DNA of 54,270 bases from positions 144,653 through 198,922 of the forward strand of contig NW_020170446.1 of assembly GCF_000524195.1 (NCBI RefSeq), read 5' to 3'. Position numbers and translations under genes: made by a program. This document shows, one piece after another, positions 10,675 through 23,407 of this stretch; position 1 is the first letter of the stretch, and every line of letters begins with the position of its first letter. Source of the DNA: Echinococcus granulosus. Its lineage: Eukaryota; Platyhelminthes; Cestoda; Cyclophyllidea; Taeniidae. Below the pieces are notes generated by a model that did not search any database, was not told the origin of the DNA, and worked only from the letters and a program-made list of their open reading frames with translations.

Positions 10675-13489
10675 TTAATGGGTTATCTTTGTGGCAATCG
10701 GTACTACCTCTTCAGCTACGTGGGTTGTTAACCCTCTGTAGACCTCGTAACATGGCATTTCCTTCATGTCATTTCTGTCAACTGTGCAGGTATAATCAGA
10801 ATCCTGCAACTAGTGAGGTGTGGTGGAAAGATTAGACTCAAAGACTCCTTTAACTAAGCTCCCCAATTATTCCCATTCAATAAATCATTCACAAAAAATG
10901 AGACAAGTTTTAATACGGATTGACTTCCTCCTTTTAGATAATGACTCTTTAAAAGGTCCCTATTTAAGCATTCTCCGGAATCTTCTGTAGGGAATTTCGT
11001 TTTGCAGCGGTCCACCGCCAAGCGCTGTTCCCTTCCATTGACTCCTTCTCCACTTTGTGCTCACTCAAAGAGACTCTCTGAAATGAATGTTTTCGGCATT
11101 ATTGGAATAAATACAATGCAGAAAACAATTTGTGCCCTTTGCTAAACGAAATATACTTTAACTGCAATGTGTGTGCCTTATTTTGGATAGGATAATGCAG
11201 GAATACGAAGGATGAGGGTGAGAGGCAATAGCTCCCTCCCTCCCTCTCTCTCACTCTCTACCGCCCTAACTTTAGCAATTGGGTTAAGCCGGTTGATAAA
11301 GTGGACAATTTCAGTCCTATCTGTCCGGAGCACAATAGATGGTACCGTACAGACAGAAAGACGGACAGACGGACGAATACATGTCTGTCGATGCTCCCTA
11401 GTGCTTATAACCAATCATATGGGTTATGAGTTTCAACTACACTTTGACAGGTCAAGACTACAAACTGAGATGTAACCTACATCTCTAGTGACATATTGAT
11501 TGACCTGATGAAGTTGCTCATCAAATTCCAGAAGGTACTTAGGGAATAGGTCTTTTCCGGTGAAAATCTTCTTCGGAGCTGCAAGAAGATGGTGTTGCTT
11601 GAAAGTAAAGGACGGCGTTAAAAAACACCTCTACTTCATTTAAAAACACTCACCAACAGAAGAGTTGGCATTCAATTGATTGTATACGTCTAAAACGAGG
11701 AGAGCAAAGTTTGAGCCACCTGTCAAACCATCTCAAAGTGGTATTCTTCGAGCGGCTGGATGGCCTGCCACAAACTCAATGACAACAATGCAAGAAACTC
11801 GATGTTAAGTGGGCTAACCAGTGATCGAATATCTCGAAAACTTCCACTTTGATGATATTATTTCCGAAATAGAGGTAATAAAAATGAAAGCAACAGTTGA
11901 CTAGGATGAGTAGATGACAAGTGCCGTAAAAGGCACGCATCGCTGTCTCAGGGCTTGACAAGCATATGCGTAGCTATTACGGGCAGTCGGAATTGATCCC
12001 TTTTGGCACAGTAACTCTGCCACTATGCTCAAAACATGCGCATCCACGATGGATTGACTTGTTTTGAATTTAGGAAAGATTCTATGGCCTGCCTTCCGTG
12101 CATCATCCAGACTCGTCAGATCCGGCGCATCTTTGAAAGCACTTCAAAGAATATAGTGCCTGTCAGTGTCAAACATAATTTAACTTATTAATTTCATAGA
12201 GTGACGGTAGATATCAATAACCACTTACATTTTTCAACCAAGGGCAGTTTGCTGTGTGAGTAAAGAGCACTGGTGCCGGTATAGTCTTCCCTGTTTGCAA
12301 AATACTTCACTGGATTGATCATAAAATCCGGCATCTGCAAGCCCTTCTGTTTCATCAGTGGTCTAATTCCCACCGACTAGTGTAGAAGGAGAAAAAAGAT
12401 TTAAAGATTCAATCAGGCCGTAGTTCAACCCCCAGAGATTACTTAAGGGAAAAGATTTATGGGAGCACTGAACTCAGATCCACAATTACCTACCTGTCTG
12501 AAATTAAGTTTACCAGTGTTGTATTTTCAGCAGCATAGGTATTATAATGTTTTAATGCAAATCAATCTTTCAGTTATTATCATGAGCTAGGTAAAATAGT
12601 TGTCACGTATTTGTGACGCTGAGCCTAAATGCAAAAAGTGACATTCCACATATATGAAAAGCTGGTAACAAATAAAAAACAGGTCATCAAAACCTCCTTC
12701 CACTGTTACTATCCATTCTGTTAAAGAGCTCAATACAAAACTTACGTAGTAGGGTCCGTAATTCGGTCGTCCCAGTTTGTCGGCATAGAGGAAGGGCATC
12801 TCGACTAGAATTCGTGGCTGTTGACGCATTGGTTTCTCCAGTCGTATTTTTCGGTACTCCTCGCCTGTATTCAAAAGCATCTAGTATCAAGGAAGATCCA
12901 AATCAGCGGCTTCCATCATGAGGGAAGCTCGCCGTAAATGTAGGGTTAGAATTAAGTAGTAGTTAAATGACCCACCAAGGCAGGTCTTATCCCAAACAGT
13001 CAGATTGTTCCGAATACGAGTGAGATCACTTTCTGATGTAATCTTTCCATCGCCTAAGACGTCCTTGATTCCGAAGTTGAAATTCCTTCCTGGGAGACTA
13101 GCAAACGGCTAAATGATTGGAATCAAAGATAAAGTTGATCCTTAGCTGAGATTTTAAGCAATCAAATAGATAAACAGAAACAGGAGCCAACATACATCAA
13201 AATCATCGGGTTCATTAAAATTCTTTTTGGAGTCTTCTTCGCTTTCTTTTTCGACTGAGAATTGGGATTTTGTCTCCTGACTGAAGACAGATCCAGTTGT
13301 CATGTCCCTCTGGTAGAGGTCGAGTTTCCATCGCTCTGCCTATTAAGAGAAAACAAAAAAAGTCGTAATAAAGGCATTTGTTTTGATCGTGTTTTACTAT
13401 GCTCAGTCTTTTAAGTTCATCCTTTTGACTGTCAGTCTTCTTTTTCGTTTTTCCACAAAACCACTTTCTTATCATATCTTCGAAGGTGG
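10675..13489 (-). CDS. C-terminal exon block, probably the end of the WDR49/CFAP337-like gene
   Basis: Nine exons chain with consistent phases: 13398-13489, 13196-13339, 12976-13108, 12746-12864, 12229-12376, 11981-12130, 11654-11731, 11505-11578 and 10675-10803 (stop TAA). They encode about 355 residues. No start codon is evident and the first exon begins in phase 1 after a pyrimidine-rich acceptor, so an upstream donor exon is required. The nearest upstream coding exon on this strand is the last WD40 exon at 14170-14324. The N-terminal part is Lys/Glu-rich (GKTKKKTDSQKDELKRL). A middle segment, CLGEEYRKIRLEKPMRQQPR, recalls the Leu-Gly..Arg..Glu-Lys stretch that I remember following the WD40 domain in ciliary WDY-type proteins. 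The rest I do not recognise. The boundaries of 11654-11731 and 11981-12130 are the least certain. It could instead be a separate gene with an unseen first exon. Confidence 0.6.
11232..11258. repeat. CT-rich simple sequence
   Basis: A run of CCCT and CT units inside an intron of the C-terminal block, followed near 11350-11375 by a degenerate GACA/GACG tract. The open frames over it are low-complexity by-products. Confidence 0.7.
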
Positions 13490-14169
13490 CTGGAGGTGCG
13501 ACGCAGATGAAAGAGATGACCGACATAAACAAAAAAAATCCTAATTTTTTTACTTGGATACCAGTATATGAGCTTCACAGAAGGGGAATGTTTGTCGTAA
13601 ATGACTAAACTTGCAGACCTTTACTACGAAGAGCCTATCGAAACGGCAGCATCCATTGGCAAGCACCCTGGTGTCCAATTCTAATAGAGTAAGATTAATT
13701 TGCATTAAAACAAAATCAGTTCTAGACACCACCTTACATTATCAATCTTTCACTTATAAACTTCCTCCCTAATGCATCATGCCCATATAATGACATCCCC
13801 TCACGAGAAGCATGTTCTACTAGCAAGAAATAAGTAGCATCCTCTCCACTAACCAAACCCGGAAGCATGAGCATGAAGAGCATCAGCGAAAACAATAAAA
13901 GTAGGGATCGATGTGGCCGAGTGACAATGGCAGCCAACTGATTGGGTATTTTGGTCTTTGTAAATTCAATCGCAGCCCTTGTGTTAGTGAACAATGAGAG
14001 TGACCAGGAGGCAGCTCTTAGAGGTACCGTTTAATACCGCTAAATCTCGATCATTATTCTCATTCAATCCTTCCAGGTTAAGAAGAACGACTATAAAACT
14101 ATGGCCAAACCAAATTTTTTGGTTATCTACCAAAAGGGGTGTCCGCGAGAGGAGGAAGGATAAAATCAC
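13490..14169. other. Unresolved interval between the WD40 exons and the C-terminal block
   Basis: On the minus strand the WD40 exon ends at a phase-0 donor (14170, CAG|GTGATT), while the next recognised exon at 13489 starts in phase 1. Either a small exon of 3n+1 bases lies here or the alternative donor four bases earlier (TTTG|GTCAGG, phase 1) is used, which would drop the conserved Gly-Gln. Open frames at 13550-13732 and 13734-13994 look non-coding. No exon could be fixed. Confidence 0.4.
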
Positions 14170-17100
14170 CTGACCAAAGATCCCTAGACGTTGACCGTCA
14201 ATACTCCAGAGGCAAACAGAGCAGTCGGAACTAGCGGTGGTGAGAACAGCGCGTTTCTCCGGTCGTACACAAAACACCAGATCGGTGATCAAGTCGAGAT
14301 GAGCTTTCCACTTTGAAAGTAATGCTGTTGGATAATAAAAGTGGGCAATCAAAATATCACGGGAATGGATAAATCATTCTTACCATTCAATAACATTCGG
14401 TAACATAAATAACTCGAGGTGGACACCGGAGCAGCTATTTGGTGACCATTACTTAGTAAACAAGTGTGCGATAGCTTCAGTACGACTGTTGCGTTCAGAG
14501 TGGAATACACAGGAAGCGGTAGTAATGTTTATCCGCTAGTTCTAAGCATTACAGCTGGATAAGCTACGATTTTTTTTCAGTGAACGAATTTTGGCCACAC
14601 TCAACAAGGTAAAAGAATAAGGAGGAAGGAAGAGTTTGTGGTTGGCTAATGTAGCTGAGTGACAAACCAAAGTAAAAACCTGGCAAACACAATCGTCAGA
14701 AGGAATGAACTTAAACTTTTTTTTTTTAATTAATGACGAAGCTCGCGTTCCTTCATGCACATGAATAAAATTATAAATCATTTGTGAAAATTAAAAAACC
14801 AAAAAGAGATCGGAATATTTTGGAAACTTACGGGGTTCATACATGCATTTCTCTTCACCCTCAACCAGACAGTACGTGGCAATGTTCCACACCTTCACAT
14901 TTCCCTCTACATCAGCTGTCGCTAGCATCCCATTTGATGGGTCAACGGCCATGACAATACTGCTTACTGAAACATTTTAAAGTAGCAAAGTTGTTATGAC
15001 ATTCACTTTAATACAGAAACACTTAAGTCTTCGATGAATTCAACACAGCTCCTCAAAATCACTTCGTTTCGTGAACTTAAGTAGTATTGACCTTAGTTAT
15101 GCGTCTTAAAAAATAAATGATTGACACATTAAACTGACTGCTTGTAGGACATCGTCCAGCTCTAAGTAATGGTACGAAAATGGAACCCTATGAACTGCAA
15201 CACCCTTGTTAAACTCGTGATTCGTCTCGCCTTAATGGAAACTTCTTGTATTAGCTACCTGGAGGCGGTCGAACCAAAGAGTAACCACAGGATGGTCTGA
15301 TGATACTGACTAAAGTGAGACGAAGGAGAGCTACTCAAACAAACAAAGTTCTTTTTAATCGAACGTTTAAGTATGCGGGAATTCCAGAGTAGCGTTTGAT
15401 TATTTAACTAGCTCCTTATACAAAACTATGTTCTTGTAAAATAGTTTAATGAGGAAATGTCCCTGCGCAAGTACGAAGTGCAGACCTTTGGGATGAGCCG
15501 CGAACTCGCCGACAAGAATGCACTCGTAGGCATTCCAAAAGCGAACGTAGCCACTTCCTCCACAGGATACAACGTTTGCTCCTTTGCTGCTCCCCGATTT
15601 GATTGTTGTTCGAGCAGTCAGTAGAACCACACGGGATATGTTGTACAACATCTCTGAATACTATTTCAAGAGCAGATTATATTCGCACAAATAAAACTTA
15701 TGAAGATTGTCTTACCGTCTCTGAGTTCGGACTGCATCGCTGATTCATGCGTCGGGAGAAGAGTTCGGAATTGGTGTTCCAGACAATCAACTCACCATCG
15801 TAGGAGCCTGTTATAAGGCTATGCGGAGGTAGAGGGCATCCTGCCATAACATCATCTTTGTGTTGCTAATAATGGGAAATTCCACCACCTGTTTACAATC
15901 TTGACGGCATACTGCCTACTTAACACATATTAATAGCTGATACTACACGACGAGTCAGGCTAAAATTGTGCAGATGCATGATATAGGTTTTCGAAGTAGT
16001 TCCGAAAATCTCATAAATAGGCTAATAAGGAAGTTGGCAAAGGTGCCTACAGAATCTCTGGTGGCATCCGCTTCAATATACTCGAATAGCGTTTAATTGT
16101 AAATGGTAAATCTGCTGAAATCGTTGCTTGTTTTTGTTTGACACAGTGGGTTGAAACAAAACTACGCTTTAGAGTTGGCTCACTAACTATTTCCTTATGT
16201 ATAAAATAATAAATGAATGGGGCATTTTAGCGACCTGCATTATAAATTATTATCAAGAATGCTTTACTACTCGGGAATTCCGAAATATTACTCTATAGAG
16301 GGGATTCTAAGGGTCATTATCTTAACCGAAACTTTTTTCAGATTCACTTTAGATATGATAAAACTTGGAAGGGGAATGCTAAACATCCAATGCTTTTAAG
16401 AGTTAAAACGCATGATAACAGGCCTTCGGTATGGAAGAGTGATTGTCTCCTTAACTCACAGGAGGGCTCTTCCACTCTGAGGGGAAGACGTAGTGATCAC
16501 CAAAATTGGTTGATCTGAAGATGATAAAGTGCTTCGAACCGCCCATCACGATCACTGCTCTTTTAAGAATCACCACTTGGGCGACGTCTAAGAAGGTATT
16601 ATGTGGACACACCAGTGTGTGCAGACAGCTTCCATTCATGTCCCAGACCTGTTTAAGATAGAATTTTTTGAAGAAAGAATGCTGTCGAAACGATGTTTTG
16701 TAAAATAAGTGGCAAGAAAAGTTTCCACCGTTCTAGCTTAAATGACAGTGGCTACTTGTGCAATTACATAGGTCTTTACGGTCAGCTCCAAGCCCTTTTA
16801 CTTTGCATATAAAGGAAATTTCTGCCGAGTCTGTAGTACAATGTTCCGATATGTAACTCGGGTGCCGCAATGGTGGTCGCGGTGCGAGACAAGCACAAAA
16901 AGACAGGCCAGCTTTTGTTTAAGTTTTATGGATACAAGAGGAAACAATTTTAAAGAATACCAGCTGACTCGACTGAAGGGTAGTGATCCAATAAGATATT
17001 TTAGTTAAAAGAAAAAAAAACACTCAAAATCCAAAAGCCTCTTACCTTGACAGTGCCGTTAGTACTGCCAGTGTATAGTCGGGTATAAGTTGCATCCTGC

Positions 17101-20100
17101 GAAAGACACGTTATTTCAGCGTTGCCATGACACTGGCTAAGATTTTTAACGCGTTGCCCGCTTTCCACCAACCAGTAGGACATTCTACCTCCTTGACCAA
17201 CCGTAACAATCTGAAAAAAGCTGACTCTCAATGTCAATCCTAATATGGTCCAGGAGATGTAAAATTACTGAGAGATTATTGCCATACTACTAAGAGAACT
17301 ACTCCCAGTTATTTTTGTAAAAGTGCAAGTGAAAATTGAGTATAGCAGTGAAGACTACAGGTAAAATGAAGTAACAGAAAAGGATGCTGACATTTAAATA
17401 TTGATACCCGAAACGTGGCCCTACTTAAATTGGATTCAGTAGCACTTTTTGTCGAAAGCACCAGTCGAATCTGCCCAGATTAGCTCTACCTTCAAAAATT
17501 TACCAACTACTTAAAATAAACACCCATTTTAATTCCATAATTTACCACTAGCTGATTTTTTCATTTTCTTGTATCGACTTATGCTATGTCGGCTAAAACA
17601 CTACAAATTAACGACACCTTCACGTTGGTAAATTTGATGACCAAAATAAATGCTCGCCTGATTATAAATGGGGTTGTAGACAACACCAACAACTGGGTCG
17701 TTATGCGTAAAGATACGGTCGGTAATTTCTGGCTTCATTTGCAGCACTCCCAGCGTTGCATTGTAAGCAATAAATAGTCTGCCTTTTTCCTCGTGAAAGT
17801 AAGTCTTGTAATAGACTAAGATGGCAAAATAAGGGAGTCAGATATGGACATTTGGTATCATAATTATAGGCTTTCACTAAGCTTACTCTGTGTTCGCAGT
17901 GCACTGACTGCATCTGAATAAATGATGGGAAAATCGGTTAGATACCAAAAGTAAAAAGTTTATACTACTTATAATGCCAAAGTTTCCAATAAGTAGACCA
18001 CCAGTTGTTACTGGGTCTGGATTTGACGATTCAAAATACAAGTATGAACGCCTAAAACAATCACATATATATCTCTTAAAAGAGCTCGAATTTACCATCG
18101 AGGCTTTTGGGATAAATTCCCGCCAACTTTTGTATGCAGACTTGCAGCTGGGTGTCCCAAACACGAAGGACGTTATCCTTAGAAAAACTTAAAAGTCGTT
18201 GTCGTTTTGTTTGAAATTGAACAGCCACAACAGGAGCTGAATGACCTCGCAGTAACTAAAAATTGTAAGGAAGGAAAAATTTATGACCCCTTAGTTAAAA
18301 AAGCTTGTTTTAGAAATATGTAAGTCAAATTGGGACTCTCAGCTTTGCAATCACGTGGTAGCGAATGTCAAGTCCAGCCAATGGAGCCATCGTTCATCAG
18401 GATGAGAGAATTGGCAACGGTGGTAGTACGTAAGTACATGGAACGGCGTGTGATGATTGTCTAGAACTCTCGTCAACAAGGTTTTACAAACCTAACCCGT
18501 ATCTACAGAGGTCCTCGTGCACAACACGGTAGGAAATTCAGTGGTAAAACATTTAAAGGGCATAAACTTTTCAAAGATGGCTAGCTAACTGCTGCAAGCG
18601 AGGGTCTCGGTCATGGCAATTCCTAACACGCCAGCATAAAAATCAGTCGTGTCAATGTATCTGATTGTAGACACCAGATAGGCGCATAATCAAACGTCGT
18701 AAAACGTCACGAGAGTCAAATCTTTCTGTGACAACGGTAAAAATATTTACTCAAGATCGGGTATTAGGAAAGTGCCCTGGATTCCGACCGATGCCAAGAT
18801 AAAGCAGACATACTAAATCATTCCATTCCAAGGCTGCTAAAAGTTTAGTGAAAATTTGGCTACAGAGGACAAATTTCGCTTTGCAAAATTTTTTGTTCGT
18901 GTCTTAACATCCACAAGTTCTAGTTGAACCTTACTGCCTTGTAGCATTCCCCCGAAGTTGACAATTAAGATGGGACGGAAGTTTGTACAGGAGTATACAA
19001 TAGAGGATGCTGAAAAACCTCGGTTTAGGCAAAAATTCCATCAATGTCAAAGTAGAGTGAGGTGGTCTTACCCCGCTGGGTTTCGAAGTAACGTAAGGAT
19101 TCCACAAGTTGATATGATAGTTTATTCCCGCCGTTGCAATTAGAGATAAATCGCTGTGGTAGTCAAATCCATTGATACCTTGGTGGATGTAGAATCTAGA
19201 CCTAGTGGGACACGGTGGTGAGGTTGATACTGCAAACAATTACTTACACATGGGTAAGGGTTCGGACAAAACTCCTAAAGAAGGGAACACATATTTTACA
19301 GGAATGTTAATTCAGGGCCCAAATGTCAATCTTTCAATACCCACTCTTCCATTGTTCCATCTGGGCCAGGAGCTAATCTTTCCAACCAAGAAATGGCTAG
19401 TGCACTATTCCACTGAGTTGCACAGCTTATAAGACAATCCAGCTGTGGGATGTATCGCACTATATTAGAGAAAGAAAAATTCAGAAAAATGATTAAAATA
19501 TGGGCTAAAACGAACATTAAAGAGGGCGATTCATAATAACCTGGAAATAACTTCAAAGATTTTTTACCTTGACGCACCCAATCATTGTGTATCTTAAACC
19601 GTCTAATGATCGCAGCTTCTGAGCTCTTTGAAACAGTCAAATAGTGAACAACAATTGTAGACTCTAGGAGTCAAAAATGACACACTTTAATAGGGACCTC
19701 TTTTAATATTCTAAGCACATAGTGGATAAGACGAACCTTCCTTATCTTGAGGTAGATTGGGAGGACGTTCAAAAAGGATAGTTTGAGCGAATCGCCAAAA
19801 TATAATGGTTACATATCCATCGGTATCTCCCCAAAGCAGAAAAGCCTCATTATGATTTTCTGAATTGTACCAGTAGTCAGCACAGACAGGAATCGACGGT
19901 AAATCAACAAGTTTTATAGTCGTTTGCAACTCCAATTTTAAATTAAGAGTTGAGAATACTGCAACACGATTATGCGCCAATTTGGAAAACTTACAAATTT
20001 CCCTGCTGGAAAGTAAAAAAGCCATCTTATTTATATTGGGCATAGTAACAGCATCGGACACCCACAGATCACGCTGCTTACATAAATCAGTGGAAATTTT

Positions 20101-20622
20101 GTTCGACTTTTGAGGATGCATATCCAAACCATACATAACAACCAATCCCTCCTAAACGGAAAATACATATAAAAAACAAGGTTATTACCTTGCTTATACT
20201 TAAATACCGCTCGAAGTTATTCAGCCTAGTGATTTTCTGAATGTTATCTTTATGCGGACTATGAAGTGTTTTTAGTTCCTTCCACTGTGGTATTGATATG
20301 GAGTTGCTCCTTTCATCCCTTTCATGGCAGTCAACTATAAAGTGTGCTGCTATTTTGTCCCAATCAACAACACCCTCCGCTGATACATCAATTTTGTCAA
20401 ATAATTCATCATACTAGAGCATGCTTAAGCACAAATGGTCTAACCTCTTGTCGCGAGCCACGATTTAGGATTATTGTGAGTGCCTCAATAAATTGCTCCT
20501 TGTTCAGTGCCAAAAGACCATTATAGCCCTTTCCAGGCACCTTTGTATCATGAAAAATTACAGTATTTTCCTACTGAAAAGGCTTCTTTTAGTGCCATTA
20601 AGTCATCGACGGTAAGCTTCAT
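14170..20622 (-). CDS. EF-hand and WD40-repeat protein, WDR49/CFAP337 (WDY-like) family
   Basis: Fourteen exons were recognised: 20575-20622, 20445-20540, 20189-20413, 19737-20151, 19568-19663, 19345-19459, 19072-19201, 17658-17815, 17046-17210, 16460-16648, 15716-15865, 15486-15651, 14832-14966 and 14170-14324. Phases agree except between 19072 and 17815, where one exon with a WD repeat is missing. The N-terminus has an EF-hand-like region (YDELFDKIDVSAEGVVDW), then IPQWKELKTLHSPHKDNIQK, a hallmark of the family. WD40 blades include GINYHINLWNPYV, GSTNGTVKVWD, GSYDGELIVWN, GNVKVWN and SDCSVCLW, and the family phrase GQRVKNLSQCHGNAEITCL. Members are axonemal (ciliary and flagellar) proteins, so expression in flame cells, sensory endings or sperm is expected; this is inference. 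The start at 20622 is the first ATG of the chain; an extra upstream exon is possible. Introns at 20541-20574, 20414-20444 and 20152-20188 are 34, 31 and 37 nt. Confidence 0.85.
17816..19071. other. Long intronic interval with an unplaced exon
   Basis: This holds the one break in the WD40 gene model: the left exon begins in phase 1 and the right one ends in phase 0, so an exon of 3n+1 bases should sit between. A minus-strand stretch around 18330-18400 reads MAPLAGLDIRYHVIAKL, which would suit a WD repeat start, but has no acceptor. The plus-strand frame 17974-18192 is coding-like in composition but has no partner exons. Confidence 0.35.
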
Positions 20623-20984
20623 CTCAATTGATTGTTCGTTAGCGCTTAGACATAAATTGCTTGATTAAGAACCTACCTCTGAGTATGAGAATCTTTAGAA
20701 TTCCAATATGTACCCATTCTGTCATGTGACGGTATTTCCGAAAAGCCCTCCAGTAAGCCGTAAGTTTTGTTTACGTGATCAAGGACAATGTTTTAATTAT
20801 TAAAAGTAAAGGCCTAAGTGTGCAAAAACATATCGATAGATGCAGGAACTGTAATGTAAGTGAAAATAACAGTGAAGCGAAGGGTGAGTAATAAACTAGC
20901 TCAGTGAGTTTCGAGAACAAAATAAGGCACTTTTTGCAAAAATATTAAATTACTTTTTTAAGAAGCACTTGTATAAAGTCATAA

Positions 20985-21345
20985 CCGAGCTAGTTGTAGC
21001 TTCCCGAGACTTCCCTGAAGACAAAAGGGGACACAACACTGGGGCAGGATATGTATATTTAGCACAGAGAAGGCGTTTGGGCAGCTGGCATGGTCCGAAG
21101 TCCAGCCCACCCACCGTGGTACAAGAAGGCAAATTCAAGAGTCCAAAAATGTCGCCTCACCACTTGCACAAGATATATATGTATGTGTATCCTACATATA
21201 GTAGGCATTAGAGCTATTGGTGTGGCCCGAGAGCCACACCCCCCCCCCCCCCCTCCGGTGAAGGCACGGTAGCCAAGCCACAAAAGTGGTACTTTACTTA
21301 AACCAACAGTTAAACAACCAAAGCATTACAGTAGCACCTCTCCTC
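20985..21345 (+). repeat. Dispersed repeat, copy 1
   Basis: Shares a colinear series of blocks with the copy at 21985-22190: the CCCGAGA..TTCC.TGA.GAC start, GGACA.AA.ACTGGG.C, TGTATA.TT.GCACAGAG, GCCCACC and a downstream ACTTAAAC..A..AA..AA block. It also contains a GTGTGGC..GCCACAC hairpin and a poly-C tract absent from copy 2. Open frames over both copies are decayed. The class is not known. Confidence 0.65.
21220..21253. repeat. Perfect 7-bp hairpin followed by a 15-C tract
   Basis: GTGTGGC (21220-21226) pairs with GCCACAC (21233-21239) around a 6-base loop, and 21239-21253 is an unbroken run of C. It lies within repeat copy 1. Poly-C tracts are length-unstable, so the count may be an assembly estimate. 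Confidence 0.8.
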
Positions 21346-21984
21346 TTTTGAGCTTCTTCCCCTACACATCCCTTGGTCATCCTCCAACTTCAGCTATCAC
21401 AAAGGGGATACCCACGAGTGGACGGGGTACAGTCATCAATTCTTTATGCGACTGAGAAGATACTTGGCTGCAGCACCACTGATCCCTCTTTGCAGATCTA
21501 CTGGAACTAGATTTTCGTCCTGTCCAGGTAATTGATTTAAAGACGAGAATTTGTACCCACTATTACACATATCCATATCTAGAAGTAGGAACAATGAACC
21601 AAAAGCAGATTTATGTAAGGAAGTACGGATTTCAACGCAGCTCTCGGATAGGGTTTCGCGATTGTTCCTCCTTGCCAAGTTGTTCTCACCTCGACGCTGC
21701 CCGGCATTATCTATTTGGGCTAAAAGTTAGTTGGCAGGGAAGTGGAGAGGTATTGCCAGTTCACTCCGAAACAAAACTATTCCAGATGGTTCACGGCCAT
21801 TGTCGCTTCAGTTATTAGTAGCTTTCGTACCGAACACCGAAATAGGGTAGTTGCAAAAAGTGAACGCAAATTTCACCCCTTTTGTTTGGGGGTATGGCTG
21901 ATTCCCCCATCCGTCACATATGCACCCAGCAGAAAAAATCAGGTTACGTATTCTTCAAGATTGGGTTCGCTCTCTGCTATCGCT

Positions 21985-22190
21985 AATGTAGTGGCCCGAG
22001 AATTCCTTGAGGACGAATGAGGACATAATACTGGGACGGCATGTGTATACTTGGCACAGAGCAGGTATTAGGTGTACTGGTACGGCGCGGAGGTCTGCCC
22101 ACCTGGCGGCACACAATGGCCACGACAAAGTGTTCCTTTACCAAAATCCACACTTAAACAAACAACGTATTGCAAGTAACATAAAGGGAT
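21985..22190 (+). repeat. Dispersed repeat, copy 2
   Basis: Begins TAGTGGCCCGAGAATTCC and runs through GGACATAATACTGGGAC and TGTATACTTGGCACAGAG to CCACACTTAAACAAACAA. It matches copy 1 in order and orientation, about 1 kb downstream, with many substitutions. Confidence 0.65.
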
Positions 22191-23407
22191 TGCAAAATTT
22201 CTTTGCTCTAATACCACCAAACGGGAGTATAAGCAGATGTTTCTAACGGGGTGCTAAAGTATCAATCCGCGGGGCCGCAAAGTCCGTACCGCAATCAAGA
22301 GGATAGGCAAGGGAGATGTTTGCCCATGCTTAGCGCATACCAAGCAAAAGACATCCTATTACACTTACTGCCAGTCCATCTTCGAAGACATAGCCTAAGC
22401 ACATAAGCCCGCAACACCCATCGGAATGTACTACCAGTTGTACTGGCTTTTTAGCAAAGATGGATTGCAAGTGGTTAAGGTGAACTCACCATCTTATCAT
22501 CTCATCTGAAATACACACGCGTGTGCATCCAGCCACGATCTATTGTAAACAAAACGCGCACTAATAGAGGTAAACTTCGGTTAGATACAAAAATGTGGTC
22601 CAAATGCTAACTGAAGAGAGAATTCCATCACAAATGGCGGATGAAGGAAAAGGAACTAGAGGAATCACCAAAGAAGATGCTGGACGCGACAAAGGAGCTG
22701 GTGATGTGGTATATTGATAGTTTGTTTAACCTTCGGTTTTCGCAATGGGCTAAATAGGGGCTCTGCTTTTGGATTTTTACCAAACGACTTATCCTTCACA
22801 CGATGCCGGTAGTCTCCAAGCACTTACGTACACCAACAGGGTTTATTCTACTTGAGTACTGTGTATTTTTTGTCTCCGGACGCCACATCGATGAAAGCGT
22901 AAAGCAGACCTGATCCTAGGAAATGACTGTGCAGATTTTTACTGCTTGGCGATATACCTTTATGGAGAGGAAGGAGTGCCTTTGCTGTGAACGAAGGAAT
23001 CTGTGACCACTCTCAACAGAAAGGCAAAAAGTGACGTTCACATTTATCAACCACCTTAAATCTATGTTCTGAGGGGAAGCAATTAACAATTAACTCAACC
23101 ATTCTAACGATTTTGTTACGACGCTGTTCACTGGATCCTAATGCAGATATAATTTATGTGAACAAGCGATACCTCCAACAACTTGATAGATAGGGCAAGG
23201 CGATAATAGAGTAAAAACAAGGTAGTAAGGAAACGGTGACAAATATTGTCCTCTGTTATATGATTCTACAACTGGTGGTTAACACTCGTGATGGCCAGCA
23301 CATTCTCCCGTTGTGGTTAAGTATGTTCTCAGTTGTATGCAAATTCGATAACCTGTGCTGATGGTTTGTAAATACATTCCATACAGCACTGATTATACTA
23401 TGATAGC

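Noticed and set aside
11230..11380. CT and GACA tracts considered as a CRISPR-like or regulatory array
   Set aside because: Simple-sequence DNA without uniform repeats and spacers; the genome is eukaryotic.
13734..13994. Minus-strand frame with a hydrophobic LLLLFSLMLFMLMLPGLVSG segment
   Set aside because: Resembles a signal peptide but falls in the interval between two exon blocks, has no cysteine-rich or other mature domain and no fitting splice sites.
17974..18192. Plus-strand frame of 72 codons with a plausible start (MPKFPISRPPVVTGSG..)
   Set aside because: Coding-like at first sight, but it sits in an intron of the minus-strand WD40 gene, no partner exon or poly(A) signal was found, and no family was recognised.
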